A DNA stretch of 64,000 nt from Betaproteobacteria bacterium (GTDB lineage Bacteria; Pseudomonadota; Gammaproteobacteria; Burkholderiales; SHXO01). The position numbers and the translations under genes were made by a program. Shown here one piece after another: positions 52,048 through 64,000 of this stretch. The stretch is taken from NCBI GenBank assembly GCA_025356655.1, contig JANXRW010000002.1, positions 1 through 64,000 on the forward strand, in the 5' to 3' direction. The first letter of the stretch is position 1, and every line of letters starts with the position of its first letter. Under the pieces are notes generated by a model. That model ran no database searches. It had not been told where the DNA came from and was given only the letters and a program-made list of their open reading frames with translations.

Positions 52048-53247
52048 TTGAATCCCCACCTGTCCCTGTTGCAGCCCTACCCCTTCCAGAAGCTCTCTGC
52101 GCTACTCGCGCCGCTGCGTGCGCCGGAGCACCTGCGCCCCATCAACCTATCCATCGGCGAACCCAAGCATCCGACACCGGCGTTCATTTCGCGGGCACTG
52201 GCCGACGCCCTCGGCGGGCTCTCGAGCTATCCCGCAACGGCCGGCGGGGAGCCGCTGCGGCGGGCCATTGCCCAATGGCTGACAAAGCGCTACGGTCTGC
52301 CTGCGCTAGATCCTGCCACGCAGGTGCTACCCGTCCTTGGGAGTCGCGAAGCGTTATTCTCCTTCTGCCAGGCCGTGGTCGACCCCAGCCGACCGGGTGC
52401 CAGCGTCGTCATGCCCAACCCTTTCTACCAGATCTACGAAGGTGCCGCACTGCTCGCCGGCGCGCGGCCGGAATTCCTCAATCTGAGTCCGAGGGACGAG
52501 GGCCGCCTGCCGCTCGAGCAGATCACCCGGCAGGCCTGGGATCAGGTGCAACTTCTCTATGTTTGCAGCCCGTCGAACCCAACGGGCGCCGTGCTCGACC
52601 TGGAAGGCTGGCGGGAGGTGTTCGCCGCCGCCGACCGGCATGGCTTCGTCATCGCTGCCGATGAATGCTACTCGGAGATCTACTTGGACGAGACGAGCCC
52701 ACCGCTGGGCGCGCTGCAGGCGGCCCACCTTCTGGGCCGGGCGGACTTCTCGCGGCTCATGGTCTTCGGGAGCCTATCCAAACGCTCCAACGTGCCGGGA
52801 ATGCGCTCGGGCTACGTCGCCGGAGAGACCGCCCTCATCAAGGCCTTCCTGCATTACCGCACCTACCACGGCTGCGCCATGAGTCCGGCGGTGCAGGCGG
52901 CGAGCATCGCAGCCTGGGACGACGAGGACCATGTGCGCGAAAACCGCCGCCTCTACCGCGACAAATACGCCGCGGTGGGAGCCATCCTGCGCCCGGCCAT
53001 GCCGGTGGAGATCCCGCCGGCGAGTTTTTACCTGTGGCTGGCCACCCCGGGCGACGAGTTGGAATTCACCCGGCGCCTTTATGCCGACTATAATGTGCTT
53101 GTTATTCCGGGCTGCTTCCTCGCTCGGCCCGTGCGTGGGAACAACCCCGGCAGCGAGCGCGTGCGCATGGCCCTCGTGGCGCCGCAGGACGAGTGCATCG
53201 AGGCGGCGGCACGCGTGCGCGACTGTGTCGCCCGGCTCCGCGCCTAG
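52048..53247 (+). CDS. dapC: N-succinyldiaminopimelate aminotransferase
   Basis: The 399-residue PLP enzyme of lysine and peptidoglycan precursor synthesis has the PLP-binding Lys in FGSLSKRSNVPGMRSGY (near residue 245). LYVCSPSNPTGAVLDLEGW and IAADECYSEIYLDE contact the cofactor, and the C-terminal GSERVRMALVAP has the carboxylate Arg. Start is a TTG (LNPHLSLLQPYPF) with AGGAGG about 10 bases upstream. The next gene is dapD, consistent with DapC rather than ArgD. Confidence 0.93.
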   Translation: MNPHLSLLQPYPFQKLSALLAPLRAPEHLRPINLSIGEPKHPTPAFISRALADALGGLSSYPATAGGEPLRRAIAQWLTKRYGLPALDPATQVLPVLGSREALFSFCQAVVDPSRPGASVVMPNPFYQIYEGAALLAGARPEFLNLSPRDEGRLPLEQITRQAWDQVQLLYVCSPSNPTGAVLDLEGWREVFAAADRHGFVIAADECYSEIYLDETSPPLGALQAAHLLGRADFSRLMVFGSLSKRSNVPGMRSGYVAGETALIKAFLHYRTYHGCAMSPAVQAASIAAWDDEDHVRENRRLYRDKYAAVGAILRPAMPVEIPPASFYLWLATPGDELEFTRRLYADYNVLVIPGCFLARPVRGNNPGSERVRMALVAPQDECIEAAARVRDCVARLRA

Positions 53248-53277
53248 GCACGCCCCACTACGTAATCAAGGAATCCC

Positions 53278-54099
53278 ATGTCTGATCTGCAATCCATCAT
53301 CGACACCGCCTTCGAGAGTCGTGCCAGCTTGGGCCCTCAGAGCGCCCCGGCCACCCTTCGTGAGGCCGTCGCCGAAGTCATCGCCGGACTCGATAGTGGC
53401 CACTGGCGCGTGGCCGAGAAGATCGACGGTGAATGGGTGACGCACCAGTGGATAAAAAAAGCGGTGCTGTTGTCTTTCCGGCTCCAGGACAACGAGGTGG
53501 TTCGCGACGGTTACACCAACTACTTCGACAAGGTTCCGTCGAAGTTCGCCGACTACGGTCGCAGGGATTTTGCCGAGGGCGGGTTCCGTGTGGTGCCCCC
53601 GGCTGCCGTACGCCGCGGCGCCTACATCGCACGCAACGTGGTCCTGATGCCTTCCTACGTGAACATCGGCGCCTACGTCGACGAGGGCACTATGGTTGAC
53701 ACGTGGGCCACCGTGGGCTCTTGCGCGCAGATCGGCCGCAACGTGCACCTCTCCGGTGGCGTGGGCATCGGCGGGGTGCTGGAACCGGTTCAGGCAAACC
53801 CCACCATCATCGAGGACGGGTGTTTCATCGGCGCGCGCTCAGAAGTGGTCGAAGGGGTGATTGTCGGCGAGGGCTCGGTGATCTCCATGGGCGTGTACCT
53901 CGGCCAGAGCACCCGCATTTATGATCGCGACAAGGGCACAGTCTCCTACGGGCGAATCCCACCGGGCTCGGTCGTGGTGTCGGGCAACCTGCCCTCCGCG
54001 GACGGAACGCACAGCCTCTACTGCGCGGTGATCGTCAAGCAGGTGGACGCGAAGACGCGCGCCAAGGTGGGCATCAACGAACTGCTTCGCACCGACTGA
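53278..54099 (+). CDS. dapD: 2,3,4,5-Tetrahydropyridine-2,6-dicarboxylate N-succinyltransferase
   Basis: The 273-residue trimeric enzyme adds succinyl to tetrahydrodipicolinate. It has an N-terminal helical domain and a left-handed beta-helix of hexapeptide repeats ([60 protein letters not shown]). The C-terminus is [26 protein letters not shown]. It directly follows dapC after about 30 bases. Confidence 0.96.
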   Translation: MSDLQSIIDTAFESRASLGPQSAPATLREAVAEVIAGLDSGHWRVAEKIDGEWVTHQWIKKAVLLSFRLQDNEVVRDGYTNYFDKVPSKFADYGRRDFAEGGFRVVPPAAVRRGAYIARNVVLMPSYVNIGAYVDEGTMVDTWATVGSCAQIGRNVHLSGGVGIGGVLEPVQANPTIIEDGCFIGARSEVVEGVIVGEGSVISMGVYLGQSTRIYDRDKGTVSYGRIPPGSVVVSGNLPSADGTHSLYCAVIVKQVDAKTRAKVGINELLRTD

Positions 54100-54138
54100 T
54101 GCCATCACTGCGCCCCCTGAGCGGAAGGTCCTGAACTC

Positions 54139-57335
<3,197 letters not shown>

Positions 57336-57339
57336 GCGC

Positions 57340-57365
57340 CGGGGCGCGTCGCCCCGACCTTTTTC
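57340..57365 (+). terminator. Intrinsic terminator after prmB
   Basis: A perfect 7-bp stem CGGGGCG / CGCCCCG with a 3-base loop is followed by ACCTTTTT. It begins 5 bases after the prmB stop and should end the queF-to-prmB transcripts. Confidence 0.88.
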
Positions 57366-57396
57366 CCGTCAATCCGTCGTTGGCATGCACCCTTGC

Positions 57397-58049
57397 GCAG
57401 CAAGGCGCTGTGTCTTTCCGACAAGCCTGCGCGAATTCGCCTGATACCGCTGGTAGTGTCCTTCCAGCCGGGCCCACGAAGGACAGTGCGATGCTAAGCA
57501 CCCCACACCCGCCGCAACCCACCTGAGTTCGAACGCACACGCCGGCGCCGTGCCCGCTGGCGCGCGCCCTGGCGCTAGACTATTACAAGCTCAAGACGTG
57601 GGTGGGTGTCGGAGCATCGGCGGCGCCTCCTCCGCCACGCGCACCAACACCCCGGGCGTGAACGCACAGCGCCCGCCACGATGGCACTCCGGACACAAGT
57701 GCACGACCTTCAGGCTCGGGTGGTACATGCATGCCGTGCCCGCCCCGGCGTAGTCCTGGCGTTTCGCCCATGGCCCTGCCCCTCGGCGGCTTCCCAGCCC
57801 ACCTATCACACCGCTCCAGACCCCGTCACGCAGCCTTACCGGAAGAACCCGCAGGGCGGCGAGACGTGCAAGGAAAGCAGCAACGGGACCGGCATCGGCG
57901 CGAGGCTAGGGAAGGTTTCTGAACAACTTGTCCCACGACTTGCCCGCCAGGAGAACCGCTAGGCACCTCTCGGCAACCCGGGCCCAGGTCCGCAGGGCGG
58001 CACGGGTGGAGCGATGATCCCCACCCCGTACCGTGCAGCAAAGCCGTGG
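57397..58049. other. Gap after prmB, no gene supported
   Basis: This 650-base stretch has no convincing gene. A minus-strand frame (57591-57809) contains YHPSLKVVHLCPECHRGGRC with Cys and His spaced like a small zinc site, but no family is recognised and no ribosome site supports it. It could be the tail of a decayed gene. Confidence 0.45.
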
Positions 58050-59147
58050 TCAACCCTGCGGTTCGTGGATGATGATCCCGTCGAGGGTGTCCGCGAAGTC
58101 CTCCCAGGGCCGCGCGGCCAGCACCCTGCGCGTATCGTCGTAGCCCGCTCGCCACCGCGTTTCGGTGCCCATGCCGGTGAAGTCGATATCCTTCGTCTGA
58201 TCCTCGCGTTCAAGGCGCGGCGCGTGCAATGGCATCAGGTGCATCACCGTTGCGCAGCCATAGGCGAGCAGACCCTTGACCTCCGGCTTGTCACGTTCCT
58301 CTGCGGGGATGTGGTTCTTGAGTTCACCGACGATGTGGCGCATGCGATGGATCTGCTGCTGACGCATGACGTGACTCGTCGCCCGGCTCGCATACTGGAT
58401 ATCCTTCTGGCGTGCCATCACCTGCGAGATGGTGTCCGGTTCTACCCCGCTCGCATGCCAGACGTTACCGGCAAAGATGAGCGTATCCCTACGCGGATTG
58501 TCGTCGAGCACGACCTCGACGGGCGTGTTGGAATACAGGCCTCCGTCCCAATAAGGGTCGCCGTCGATGCGGACCGCCGGGAAAGCCGGTGGAAGCGCTC
58601 CGGACGCCATCACGTGTCGCGAATCGAGCGCCATCTCGCGACTATCGAAGTAGCGCATTTGGCTCGTGCGCACATTCACCGCGCCGAGCGTCAGTCGCAT
58701 GTTGTCCGAGGCACTGATGCGCCCAAACTTCACCAGCCTGGCGAGCGTCTCCTGCAGGGGAGAGGTTGTGTAGAAGGCTGCGCGCTCCGCACCGAGAGAG
58801 GCATTTACGCCCCACACGGCCCCTGGATTCGGCGCAAAGAAGCCCTCGATTCCCTTCGACACGATATTCGCCCGCGCCAGGGCACTCATCGCCCCGGGTC
58901 ACAGGCCCCAGAGTTTAGCGACCTCGTCACTGCGCACCATGCGCCAGAACTCCATCAGCCGCTCCATCCGTGTCTCAGGCGGGTTGCCGGCGATGATGGC
59001 GCCGTTGATGGCGCCGATCGAGGTGCCGATCACCCAGTCCGGCTCGACCCCGGCCTCGTGCAGCGCCTCGTACACACCGACTTGGTAGGCGCCCAGCGCG
59101 CCCCCGCCTTGGAGCACCAACGCAATCTGACCTGGTAAGGATTCCAT
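58050..59147 (-). pseudogene. Patatin-like phospholipase with DUF3734, interrupted by in-frame TGA
   Basis: The N-terminal part has the oxyanion motif LQGGGALGAYQVGVYEAL and the nucleophile motif GTSIGAING. After KLWGL an in-frame TGA (58899-58901) stops reading, and the same frame then continues PGAMSALARANIVSKGIEGFF. It goes on to the catalytic Asp in YWDGGLYSN and a C-terminal DUF3734 (YASRATSHVMRQQQIHRMRH). Trp at the TGA would restore a full protein of 365 residues. AGAGGAAC precedes the ATG at 59147. It is the last gene of the bdh-cupin-MFS-DUF302 run. It acts, if intact, as a lipid acyl hydrolase. Confidence 0.88.
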
Positions 59148-59167
59148 GGGTTCCTCTTTGATCGAAC

Positions 59168-59632
59168 TCAGTTGGTCTTCACACGGGAGGTGATCGATGT
59201 GACGACCTCCGCGACGGTTTCGAAGGGCTTCGCCGCCTCGCCGGAGAGCCCGTGGCGGCGCGCGATCCAGGCAAAGTCCGTGTAGACGGCCCACACCTCG
59301 CCCTGCTCATTCTGGTGCACCAGCAGGCGCACCGGCCAGTCCAGTCCGGCTTCAGCCTTGGCACGGATGAAGAGCGTGCCCAGCGGCGGGTTGCCGAAGG
59401 TGAGCAGCGTGGAGGGGCGGATGGAGATCCCCGACTGCGCCGCGAGTCCGGACTGGTCGACCTCACTGAAGAACAGGATGCCCTTCGCGGCAATGTCCTG
59501 CTTGAGACGGACGATCGTGTCCGACATGGTATGGGCACTCTTGACCTGAACGACACCGTCATCCTGGGCTTGGGCGGAAACGCAGAACACGAGAAACGCG
59601 AGGGCTGCAGCGCGACGAAGTAACATGGTCAT
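59168..59632 (-). CDS. Exported DUF302 protein
   Basis: The 154-residue protein has a signal peptide (residues 1-23, ending AQA). A DUF302 domain follows: HTMSDTIVRLKQDIAAKGILFFSEVDQ, then RPSTLLTFGNPPLGTLFI and LDWPVRLLVHQNEQGEVWAVYTD. The fold is known but the function is not. It lies between MFS and patatin genes in one operon, about 20 bases from each. Confidence 0.88.
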   Translation of the reverse strand: MTMLLRRAAALAFLVFCVSAQAQDDGVVQVKSAHTMSDTIVRLKQDIAAKGILFFSEVDQSGLAAQSGISIRPSTLLTFGNPPLGTLFIRAKAEAGLDWPVRLLVHQNEQGEVWAVYTDFAWIARRHGLSGEAAKPFETVAEVVTSITSRVKTN

Positions 59633-59650
59633 TTCCTCAGTTGGGGTAAA

Positions 59651-60811
59651 TCAATCAGGGTGAACCTGCGGGGACTGCGAGAGCGTCAGCCAGTTGCCCA
59701 GCCACGCTGCCAGTAGGATGGCCGTGCCGATGCCTACCACGCAGGCTCCCCAGCCGAGGCGTTCGAAAACCGCACCCAGTATCACGGTACCCGCGAGCCC
59801 TCCGCTGAAGTAGCAGGCGAGGTAGATTCCGTTGGCCGACCCGCGGTCCGCCAACCCCGCTTTGCCGACGAATCCGGTCGCGGTCGCCTGGGCGAAGAAA
59901 GTTCCCGCGCCCACCAGCGCAAGCCCGGCCAGCACGGCGGCGATCTCCGGTTGCACCAAAAGCGGCAAGCCCGCGGCGGCAACGGCGAGGGCACCCCAGA
60001 ATGCAGGGCGCGTTCCAAAACGGGCTACCGCCAGGCCTGAAAGGGGAGTGGCGATAATCGCCGGCAGGAAAACGAAGTATACAAACCCCACGGCCATCAT
60101 CGAGAGCCCGAGCGGCTCCCGGACGAGGACGAAGTTCACGAAAGTGAAGGTGCCGATGAAAGCGAAGAGGATCAAGAACCCAATCGCGAAGCCCGCGCGC
60201 AGCGCTGGGTTACGGAAGTGTGCAGCCCACAGCGCGAGCGGCGACTGGGCGTCCGCGGCCATGGGTGCGGGCGCGGCGCGCTTCAGCCAGACCCGCACCA
60301 GCACCGAACCACACAGGTTCAGCGCGGCAAAAGTGAGGAAGTTGCCCGCAACACCCAGGTGATCCACCAGTGCGGCGGCCATGAGGCGCCCCACGAGATT
60401 GCTCGCCACGTTGCCCGTGATGTAAGCGGCAAAGGCACTTGCCGTCTCAGCCGCATTGCAGTGTTCCGCGAGGTAAGAGAGGGTCAGTGCGAACGCCGTG
60501 GCCATGCACAGCCCTTGGGCGATGCGCAACAGGGCGAAGGAAAGCAGATCCGGAGCGATCGAGAGTAGGGCCGTGGGAATCGCCAGCAAACCCAGGCTGG
60601 CCACGATGCCGAAGCGCCGGTCGATGCGCCGGCTGAAAAAGGCGACCGCGAGGCCCGCGATCGCCATCCCAAGGGAACTCGCGTTGACCGCGAGCCCCAT
60701 CGCCGCGGGCCGCACGCCGTAGGTTTTCGCGAGCGCGGGCAGGATGGCCTGGGTCGCGAAAAGGTCTACGAGCGTCAGAAACGCGGCCAGCCCGATGAGG
60801 AGATTACGCAT
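59651..60811 (-). CDS. MFS transporter
   Basis: The 386-residue inner-membrane protein has about 12 hydrophobic segments. The loop 2-3 motif region FFSRRIDRRFGIVASLGLLAI (about residues 59-79) corresponds to MFS motif A, and AQGLCMATAFALTLSYLAEH lies in helix 4. It resembles drug or small-molecule exporters; the substrate is unknown. It is in the same run as the cupin (13 bases) and DUF302 genes. Confidence 0.9.
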   Translation of the reverse strand: MRNLLIGLAAFLTLVDLFATQAILPALAKTYGVRPAAMGLAVNASSLGMAIAGLAVAFFSRRIDRRFGIVASLGLLAIPTALLSIAPDLLSFALLRIAQGLCMATAFALTLSYLAEHCNAAETASAFAAYITGNVASNLVGRLMAAALVDHLGVAGNFLTFAALNLCGSVLVRVWLKRAAPAPMAADAQSPLALWAAHFRNPALRAGFAIGFLILFAFIGTFTFVNFVLVREPLGLSMMAVGFVYFVFLPAIIATPLSGLAVARFGTRPAFWGALAVAAAGLPLLVQPEIAAVLAGLALVGAGTFFAQATATGFVGKAGLADRGSANGIYLACYFSGGLAGTVILGAVFERLGWGACVVGIGTAILLAAWLGNWLTLSQSPQVHPD

Positions 60812-60824
60812 GTCCGCTCCCGAG

Positions 60825-61292
60825 TTACATCATGTGGTCGTCCATCTTCATCTCCGTGGGGAATAGGTCCACGGAAATGATGGCGGCCTTGACCTTGCCG
60901 TTGTTCTTCCACCAGTGCATCGTCGGCGCCTTTTCCGCTGGGACTTCGCCCGCCTTGTGCTGGATCGGCACGGCGCATGTGCTGGCGTACTCGGTGACGT
61001 GTCCGGAGACGATGTAAATCATGGCAGGGCGATCGCCGTGGTCGTGCCAAGGAACAACCCAACCGGGCGCCACCACGAGTTCACGCGTGCGAAACAGCCG
61101 TCCTTTGAGCGCGATGGAATCCTGGGACAGGTCGTTGGAGGCAAGCAGCCTGTCGGTGACGCCCTGGGGAGCGGTCGGGTACGGCTTCTGGCCCGCGCCG
61201 TCCGGCGTCATCTTGTCCGCCGGGCACTCGCCGGCCAGCGCGTTGAGGCAGAATGCGGCCGCCAGGACGGCGGCAGGAATGGTCAGTTTCAT
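60825..61292 (-). CDS. Exported cupin-domain protein
   Basis: The 155-residue protein has a signal peptide (1-21, ending LAG). A single cupin follows: VVAPGWVVPWHDHGDRPAMIYIVSGHVTEY with metal-type His residues, and KAPTMHWWKNNGKVKAAIISVDLF. The ATG giving MKLTIPAAV was chosen because it begins the signal peptide. It follows the broken bdh by about 30 bases. Its ligand is unknown. Confidence 0.85.
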   Translation of the reverse strand: MKLTIPAAVLAAAFCLNALAGECPADKMTPDGAGQKPYPTAPQGVTDRLLASNDLSQDSIALKGRLFRTRELVVAPGWVVPWHDHGDRPAMIYIVSGHVTEYASTCAVPIQHKAGEVPAEKAPTMHWWKNNGKVKAAIISVDLFPTEMKMDDHMM

Positions 61293-61320
61293 GCGGTAAG
61301 TCTCCTGAGGTTGAGGTACT

Positions 61321-62091
61321 TCAATGAGCGGTCCAACCGCCGTCGATTGGCAGGATGGCACCGGTAATGGATGCGGCAGAATGGCTGGCAAGAAACACGG
61401 CGAGCGCCGCGATCTCCGCCACCGTCACGAACTTCTTGGTGGGCTGGGCGGCCAGCAGTACATCGCGCTTGACCTCCTCCTCGCTGATGCCCCGGGCCTT
61501 GGCCGTGTCGGGAATCTGCTTCTCCACCAGCGGCGTCCACACGTAACCCGGGCAGATCGCGTTCGCGGTGATCCCCTGCGCTGCCACCTCGAGCGCCACC
61601 GTCTTGGTGAAGCCGGCAACCCCGTGCTTGGCTGCAACGTAGGCCGCTTTGTAGCAGTGCGTGGGCCGAAGCGACGTTGATGCTCCGACCCCAGCCGCGC
61701 TCTTTCATCGCAGGCAGCGCGAGACGCGTGGTGTGAAATGCCGACGAAAGGTTGATCGCGAGGATCGCGTCCCACTCGCCACAGGAAAATCCTCCACCGC
61801 GGCCACGTATTGGATGCCAGCGTTGTTCACGAGGATGTCCACGGCACCATGCGCGACGATGGCCTGATTCATCATCGCCTCGATCGCCTCGGCGTTGGAC
61901 ATGTCCGCACCGTTGTAATCGATACGAACTTGGTGCCGCGCCTCAATGCCCGCACGCAGCCGCTCGATCTCGGCCGCGTCCCCGAAGCCGTTGAGAACGA
62001 CGTTGGCTCCTTGTGCGGCCAGGGCCTCGGCGATACCGAGCCCAATGCCACTCGTCGACCCCGTTACTAATGCAGTTTTTCCTTTGAGCAT
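61321..62091 (-). pseudogene. 3-Hydroxybutyrate dehydrogenase-type SDR, frameshifted
   Basis: The N-terminal SDR motif KTALVTGSTSGIGLGIAEAL, then NNAGIQYVAAVEDFP, is in one frame. A frameshift near 61783 moves to a second frame with AINLSSAFHTTRLALPAMKERGWGR and NVASAHAL. Near 61655 a further shift, with a few missing codons, leads to the frame KAAYVAAKHGVAGFTKTVALEV. It ends ILPIDGGWTAH. The motifs match D-3-hydroxybutyrate dehydrogenase (PHB breakdown). The two breaks likely inactivate it. It heads the operon with cupin, MFS, DUF302 and patatin. Confidence 0.85.
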
Positions 62092-62130
62092 CTGTGTCTC
62101 CGTTTGCCCCTATGCCGGAAACCCCGGCCC

Positions 62131-62165
62131 TGTGCGTTCGTCGCGGATCAAGCGACGAACGCACA
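62131..62165. repeat. Perfect 14-bp inverted repeat upstream of bdh
   Basis: TGTGCGTTCGTCGC and its exact reverse complement are separated by 7 bases (GGATCAA). There is no T-tract on either side, so it is not a standard intrinsic terminator. It lies 40 bases upstream of the bdh start and 250 bases before the recombinase fragment. It could be an operator or a recombination site. Confidence 0.8.
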
Positions 62166-62410
62166 AGGCCTGCTTGCCGCCATTGCCGGGCTCTGGAAAC
62201 TCGATGGCTCTCCGGCACCAACGGACCCGGCTCATCTCTCCTTCGACGTTAAGGATCGACGCCAGACGAGGCGCAGGCGCAAGGGCTTGCTACCGGCTTC
62301 GCTGAAGCCGTCAGACGGGAGGAACGCGACGACGTCCAATAAGGACCCCGTGAAATCCTGCTCAGCTCGGAATTCCCGGAGGAGCCTGACGATGAGTGTC
62401 GTGAAATATT

Positions 62411-62743
62411 GTGGTAACCAACAACAGGTGCTTTAAGACACATCTGCAACGCGATGCGCTGCTGGCGGCGGGCATCGATGCGCGCCACTTGTTCGAGGAT
62501 CATGCCTCCAGCACCACCGATGATCGACCTGGCTTGGCCAAGGCGCTCGAATTCATGTGCCCGGGCGACATGCTCGTCGTCGGGAAGCGGGATCGGCTGG
62601 GGCGTTCTCTGCCGCACCTGCTCTCCATCGTGACCACGCTGAAGGACAAGCGGGTCGCCTTCCGGTCGCTCACCGAAGGCATGGGCACCACTACGGTATC
62701 GGGCGAGCGGCTGTTCCATGTATTCGTCGCACTGGCGCAGTAA
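62411..62743 (+). pseudogene. Serine recombinase (resolvase/invertase) fragment
   Basis: This fragment carries LQRDALLAAGIDARHLFEDHAS, DDRPGLAKALEF and KRDRLGRSLPHLLSIVTTL, the central part of a resolvase catalytic domain. The N-terminal YARVS segment with the nucleophilic Ser is missing, and the frame stops after LFHVFVALAQ. The following helix E and DNA-binding domain are lost. It is the remnant of a Tn3-type or invertase gene. Confidence 0.82.
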
Positions 62744-63148
62744 GAATTTGGCGCCAGACGCACCACGCTGATTGAGACTTTGGCCCATGTCGGATGGCCC
62801 GGTGCGGGCGACATCGACACCGGCATTTCCTTGTGCACCCTGCGTTCAGAGGCAAGCACGGTCCAGTTAATTTGGGTCGCCCAAGTGGCAGGGATTGGCC
62901 GGGAGTGGCCGTTGATCGTGGAAACTGGACAAATCCCGCCGGTTTGGACTTACATCCGAAAAGTTGAAAAAGTCCGCCTAGTGGGTACGCCGGACCAGAC
63001 GAAACTCCAGCGGCGCGAACTCGGCGAGGCCCAGCTCCAGCGACCGGCTGTCCACCTCCACCCCCGCGGGCTCGCGCCACTCGGCCAGCGGAAAGTGCGG
63101 ACGAAAGCACACGGGCGGCAGTTCGACCAAGCCCGCTCGGTACAGATA
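62744..63148. other. Degenerate stretch between recombinase fragment and repeat copy B
   Basis: No complete gene is seen. A minus-strand frame from about 63148 to a TAG at 62978-62980 reads like the C-terminal end of an unidentified protein (LVELPPVCFRPHFPLAEWRE, EVDSRSLELGLAEFAPLEF). It has no start inside the region and abuts repeat copy B, so it looks truncated. Confidence 0.4.
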
Positions 63149-63255
63149 AGATCTTCGCTATTGATCAGCGTAAGATGAAGGCAGCGCTGGCTTGAGTGCC
63201 GGGGCGCATCGACGCCCCGAATTCTTGCCTGCCAGCCGTCGTTGGCATGCACCTT
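63149..63255. repeat. Direct repeat copy B: diverged prmB 3' end plus terminator hairpin
   Basis: The sequence encodes IFAIDQRKMKAALA and a stop, matching the prmB C-terminus (IFAIDRRTLTAALA). A 7-bp stem CGGGGCG / CGCCCCG with a 6-base loop follows (63200-63219), and then CGTCGTTGGCATGCACC, identical to copy A. The rest of prmB is absent. Confidence 0.8.
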
Positions 63256-63346
63256 GCCTGCCAACGCAGTAGCGGGTTTCCAACCGGCACCCGGGCCAGG
63301 TCTTGGGCCGCCAACCGCCGGGCGCAAAGCAGAGAGGGAGAACCCA

Positions 63347-63796
63347 ATGAGATATCAGACCATCGCCGCGCTGTTGCTAACCCTCTGGACGGGCCAAGTA
63401 CTCGCCGGCGAGATCGATCCAGGCGCGGTCGTCGGTGGCGCCGTGGGCGGCGGCCTGGGTGCGGCCATCGGATCCGTGTTGGGCGGCAAGGAGGGCGCCG
63501 TGGTTGGCGCCGGTGTCGGCGGAGCCGTGGGTGCCGCGGTAGGGGCCAAGCCCACGGATCCGAAGAAGGCCCGCTCGACCCAGCCCACGCCAACGGTCAT
63601 CGTTGCCCCTCCCAGCGTCGTGGTGGAACGCGACGTGGTGAAGGTGCACGAGGAGGACTGCTGGCCCCCCGGACATTGCAAGGACAAGCACCGGCAAAAG
63701 CATTCGCAGGAGGCCGCGGGAGAGCGCGAACACGAACATGAGCGCGACCACGAGCACCGACGCGAGCACGAACGCGGTCACGACCGAGACGACTGA
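63347..63796 (+). CDS. Exported glycine-zipper protein with charged His/Glu/Arg tail
   Basis: The 149-residue protein has a signal peptide (1-20, ending LAG). A glycine-zipper region follows: VVGGAVGGGLGAAIGSVLGG and AVVGAGVGGAVGAAVGA, residues about 26-65. Then comes a Pro/Val linker, and a C-terminal tail rich in His, Glu, Arg and Asp (HEHERDHEHRREHERGHDRDD). GAGAGGGAG lies before the ATG. Glycine zippers often insert in the outer membrane; the His-rich tail could bind metal. Function is unknown. Confidence 0.75.
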   Translation: MRYQTIAALLLTLWTGQVLAGEIDPGAVVGGAVGGGLGAAIGSVLGGKEGAVVGAGVGGAVGAAVGAKPTDPKKARSTQPTPTVIVAPPSVVVERDVVKVHEEDCWPPGHCKDKHRQKHSQEAAGEREHEHERDHEHRREHERGHDRDD

Positions 63797-63834
63797 GAAG
63801 GAGATCTGGGCTTGGCAGGCCCGGGCGGTGGGTT

Positions 63835-64000
63835 TTAACCGGGGGGTTTACGTCCTGGGCCCGCAGCCTTGCGTTCAGGACCGCCAGCCTTTCGCCCAGA
63901 CGTGGGCGGCTTGGACGACGAGCTAACGGGCTTGCGGGCCGGAGTGGCGGGCTTGCGCCCTGGGCCGCCCGGCGCTGCACCGGCACCCACCCCCCCGGGC
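63835..64000 (-). CDS. C-terminal tail of a gene leaving the window
   Basis: A minus-strand frame open from the window edge ends at a TAA at 63835-63837. It encodes repeated basic units (GPGRKPATPARKP, SGRKAGGPERKAAGPGRKPPG). Such lysine/arginine-proline tails are found at the end of RNA-binding proteins, for example RluB-type pseudouridine synthases, but no catalytic domain is visible, so the identity is unknown. Confidence 0.5.
   Translation of the reverse strand, partial: PGGVGAGAAPGGPGRKPATPARKPVSSSSKPPTSGRKAGGPERKAAGPGRKPPG

Noticed and set aside
57591-57809. Small Cys/His-rich minus-strand frame
   Set aside because: No ribosome site, no known family, and an equally long frame on the other strand; kept only as a note in the gap entry.

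Overview
The window is GC-rich, densely coded bacterial chromosome, most consistent with a betaproteobacterium. The evidence is gene content and order: smc-zipA-ligA in a row, dapC-dapD-pilU-dapE-prmB in a row, map directly followed by glnD, a short type I queF beside dapC, a fliC-flaG-fliD-fliS-fliT cluster, and a PEP-CTERM secreted hydrolase. No rRNA, tRNA or CRISPR array was recognised, so finer placement (Burkholderiales, Nitrosomonadales or Rhodocyclales) is not possible from this window.

Layout. 0-2.1 kb: a compact three-gene minus-strand cassette (TIGR04255-family protein, helix-turn-helix protein, uncharacterised protein with an SHDCDL motif). This is the best candidate here for an undescribed system. 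2.2-5.1 kb: a graveyard of mobile-element remnants (ISL3 and IS4 transposase pieces, a decapitated XRE regulator, a broken ORF6N gene, a broken MobF relaxase). 5.2-9.7 kb: a PEP-CTERM GDSL hydrolase, fpr with a divergent LysR regulator, aroQ and an FGE-like protein. 9.8-15.5 kb: a six-gene minus-strand operon for uptake and oxidation of a deoxy-sugar, probably L-fucose. 16-30 kb: accessory metabolism with many broken genes (phosphoesterase, wrbA, multicopper oxidase, desaturase, SDR) mixed with intact gcdH, a dihaem cytochrome, a TolC-type protein, an HtrA-like pseudoprotease, pirin and a 2-hydroxyacid dehydrogenase.

30-57.4 kb is the intact core: a CaCA exchanger, map-glnD, a minus-strand flagellar block (fliC-flaG-fliD-fliS-fliT-DUF2802-fliK-fhlB) with a near-consensus sigma-28 promoter before fliC, then the minus-strand run smc-zipA-ligA-galU-hpt-mtip-def, and the plus-strand run queF-dapC-dapD-pilU-dapE-prmB ending in a clear intrinsic terminator.

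57.4-63.2 kb lies between two diverged direct copies of the prmB 3' end plus its terminator. It carries a 3-hydroxybutyrate-type operon (broken bdh, cupin, MFS, DUF302, broken patatin), a perfect 14-bp inverted repeat and a serine-recombinase fragment. The right edge holds a glycine-zipper protein and the C-terminal tail of a gene leaving the window.

Long housekeeping genes (smc, glnD, ligA, fliD) read through without interruption, whereas at least eight accessory genes carry frameshifts or stops. This argues for real decay of accessory regions rather than uniformly poor sequence, although a single indel in any one gene could still be an error.
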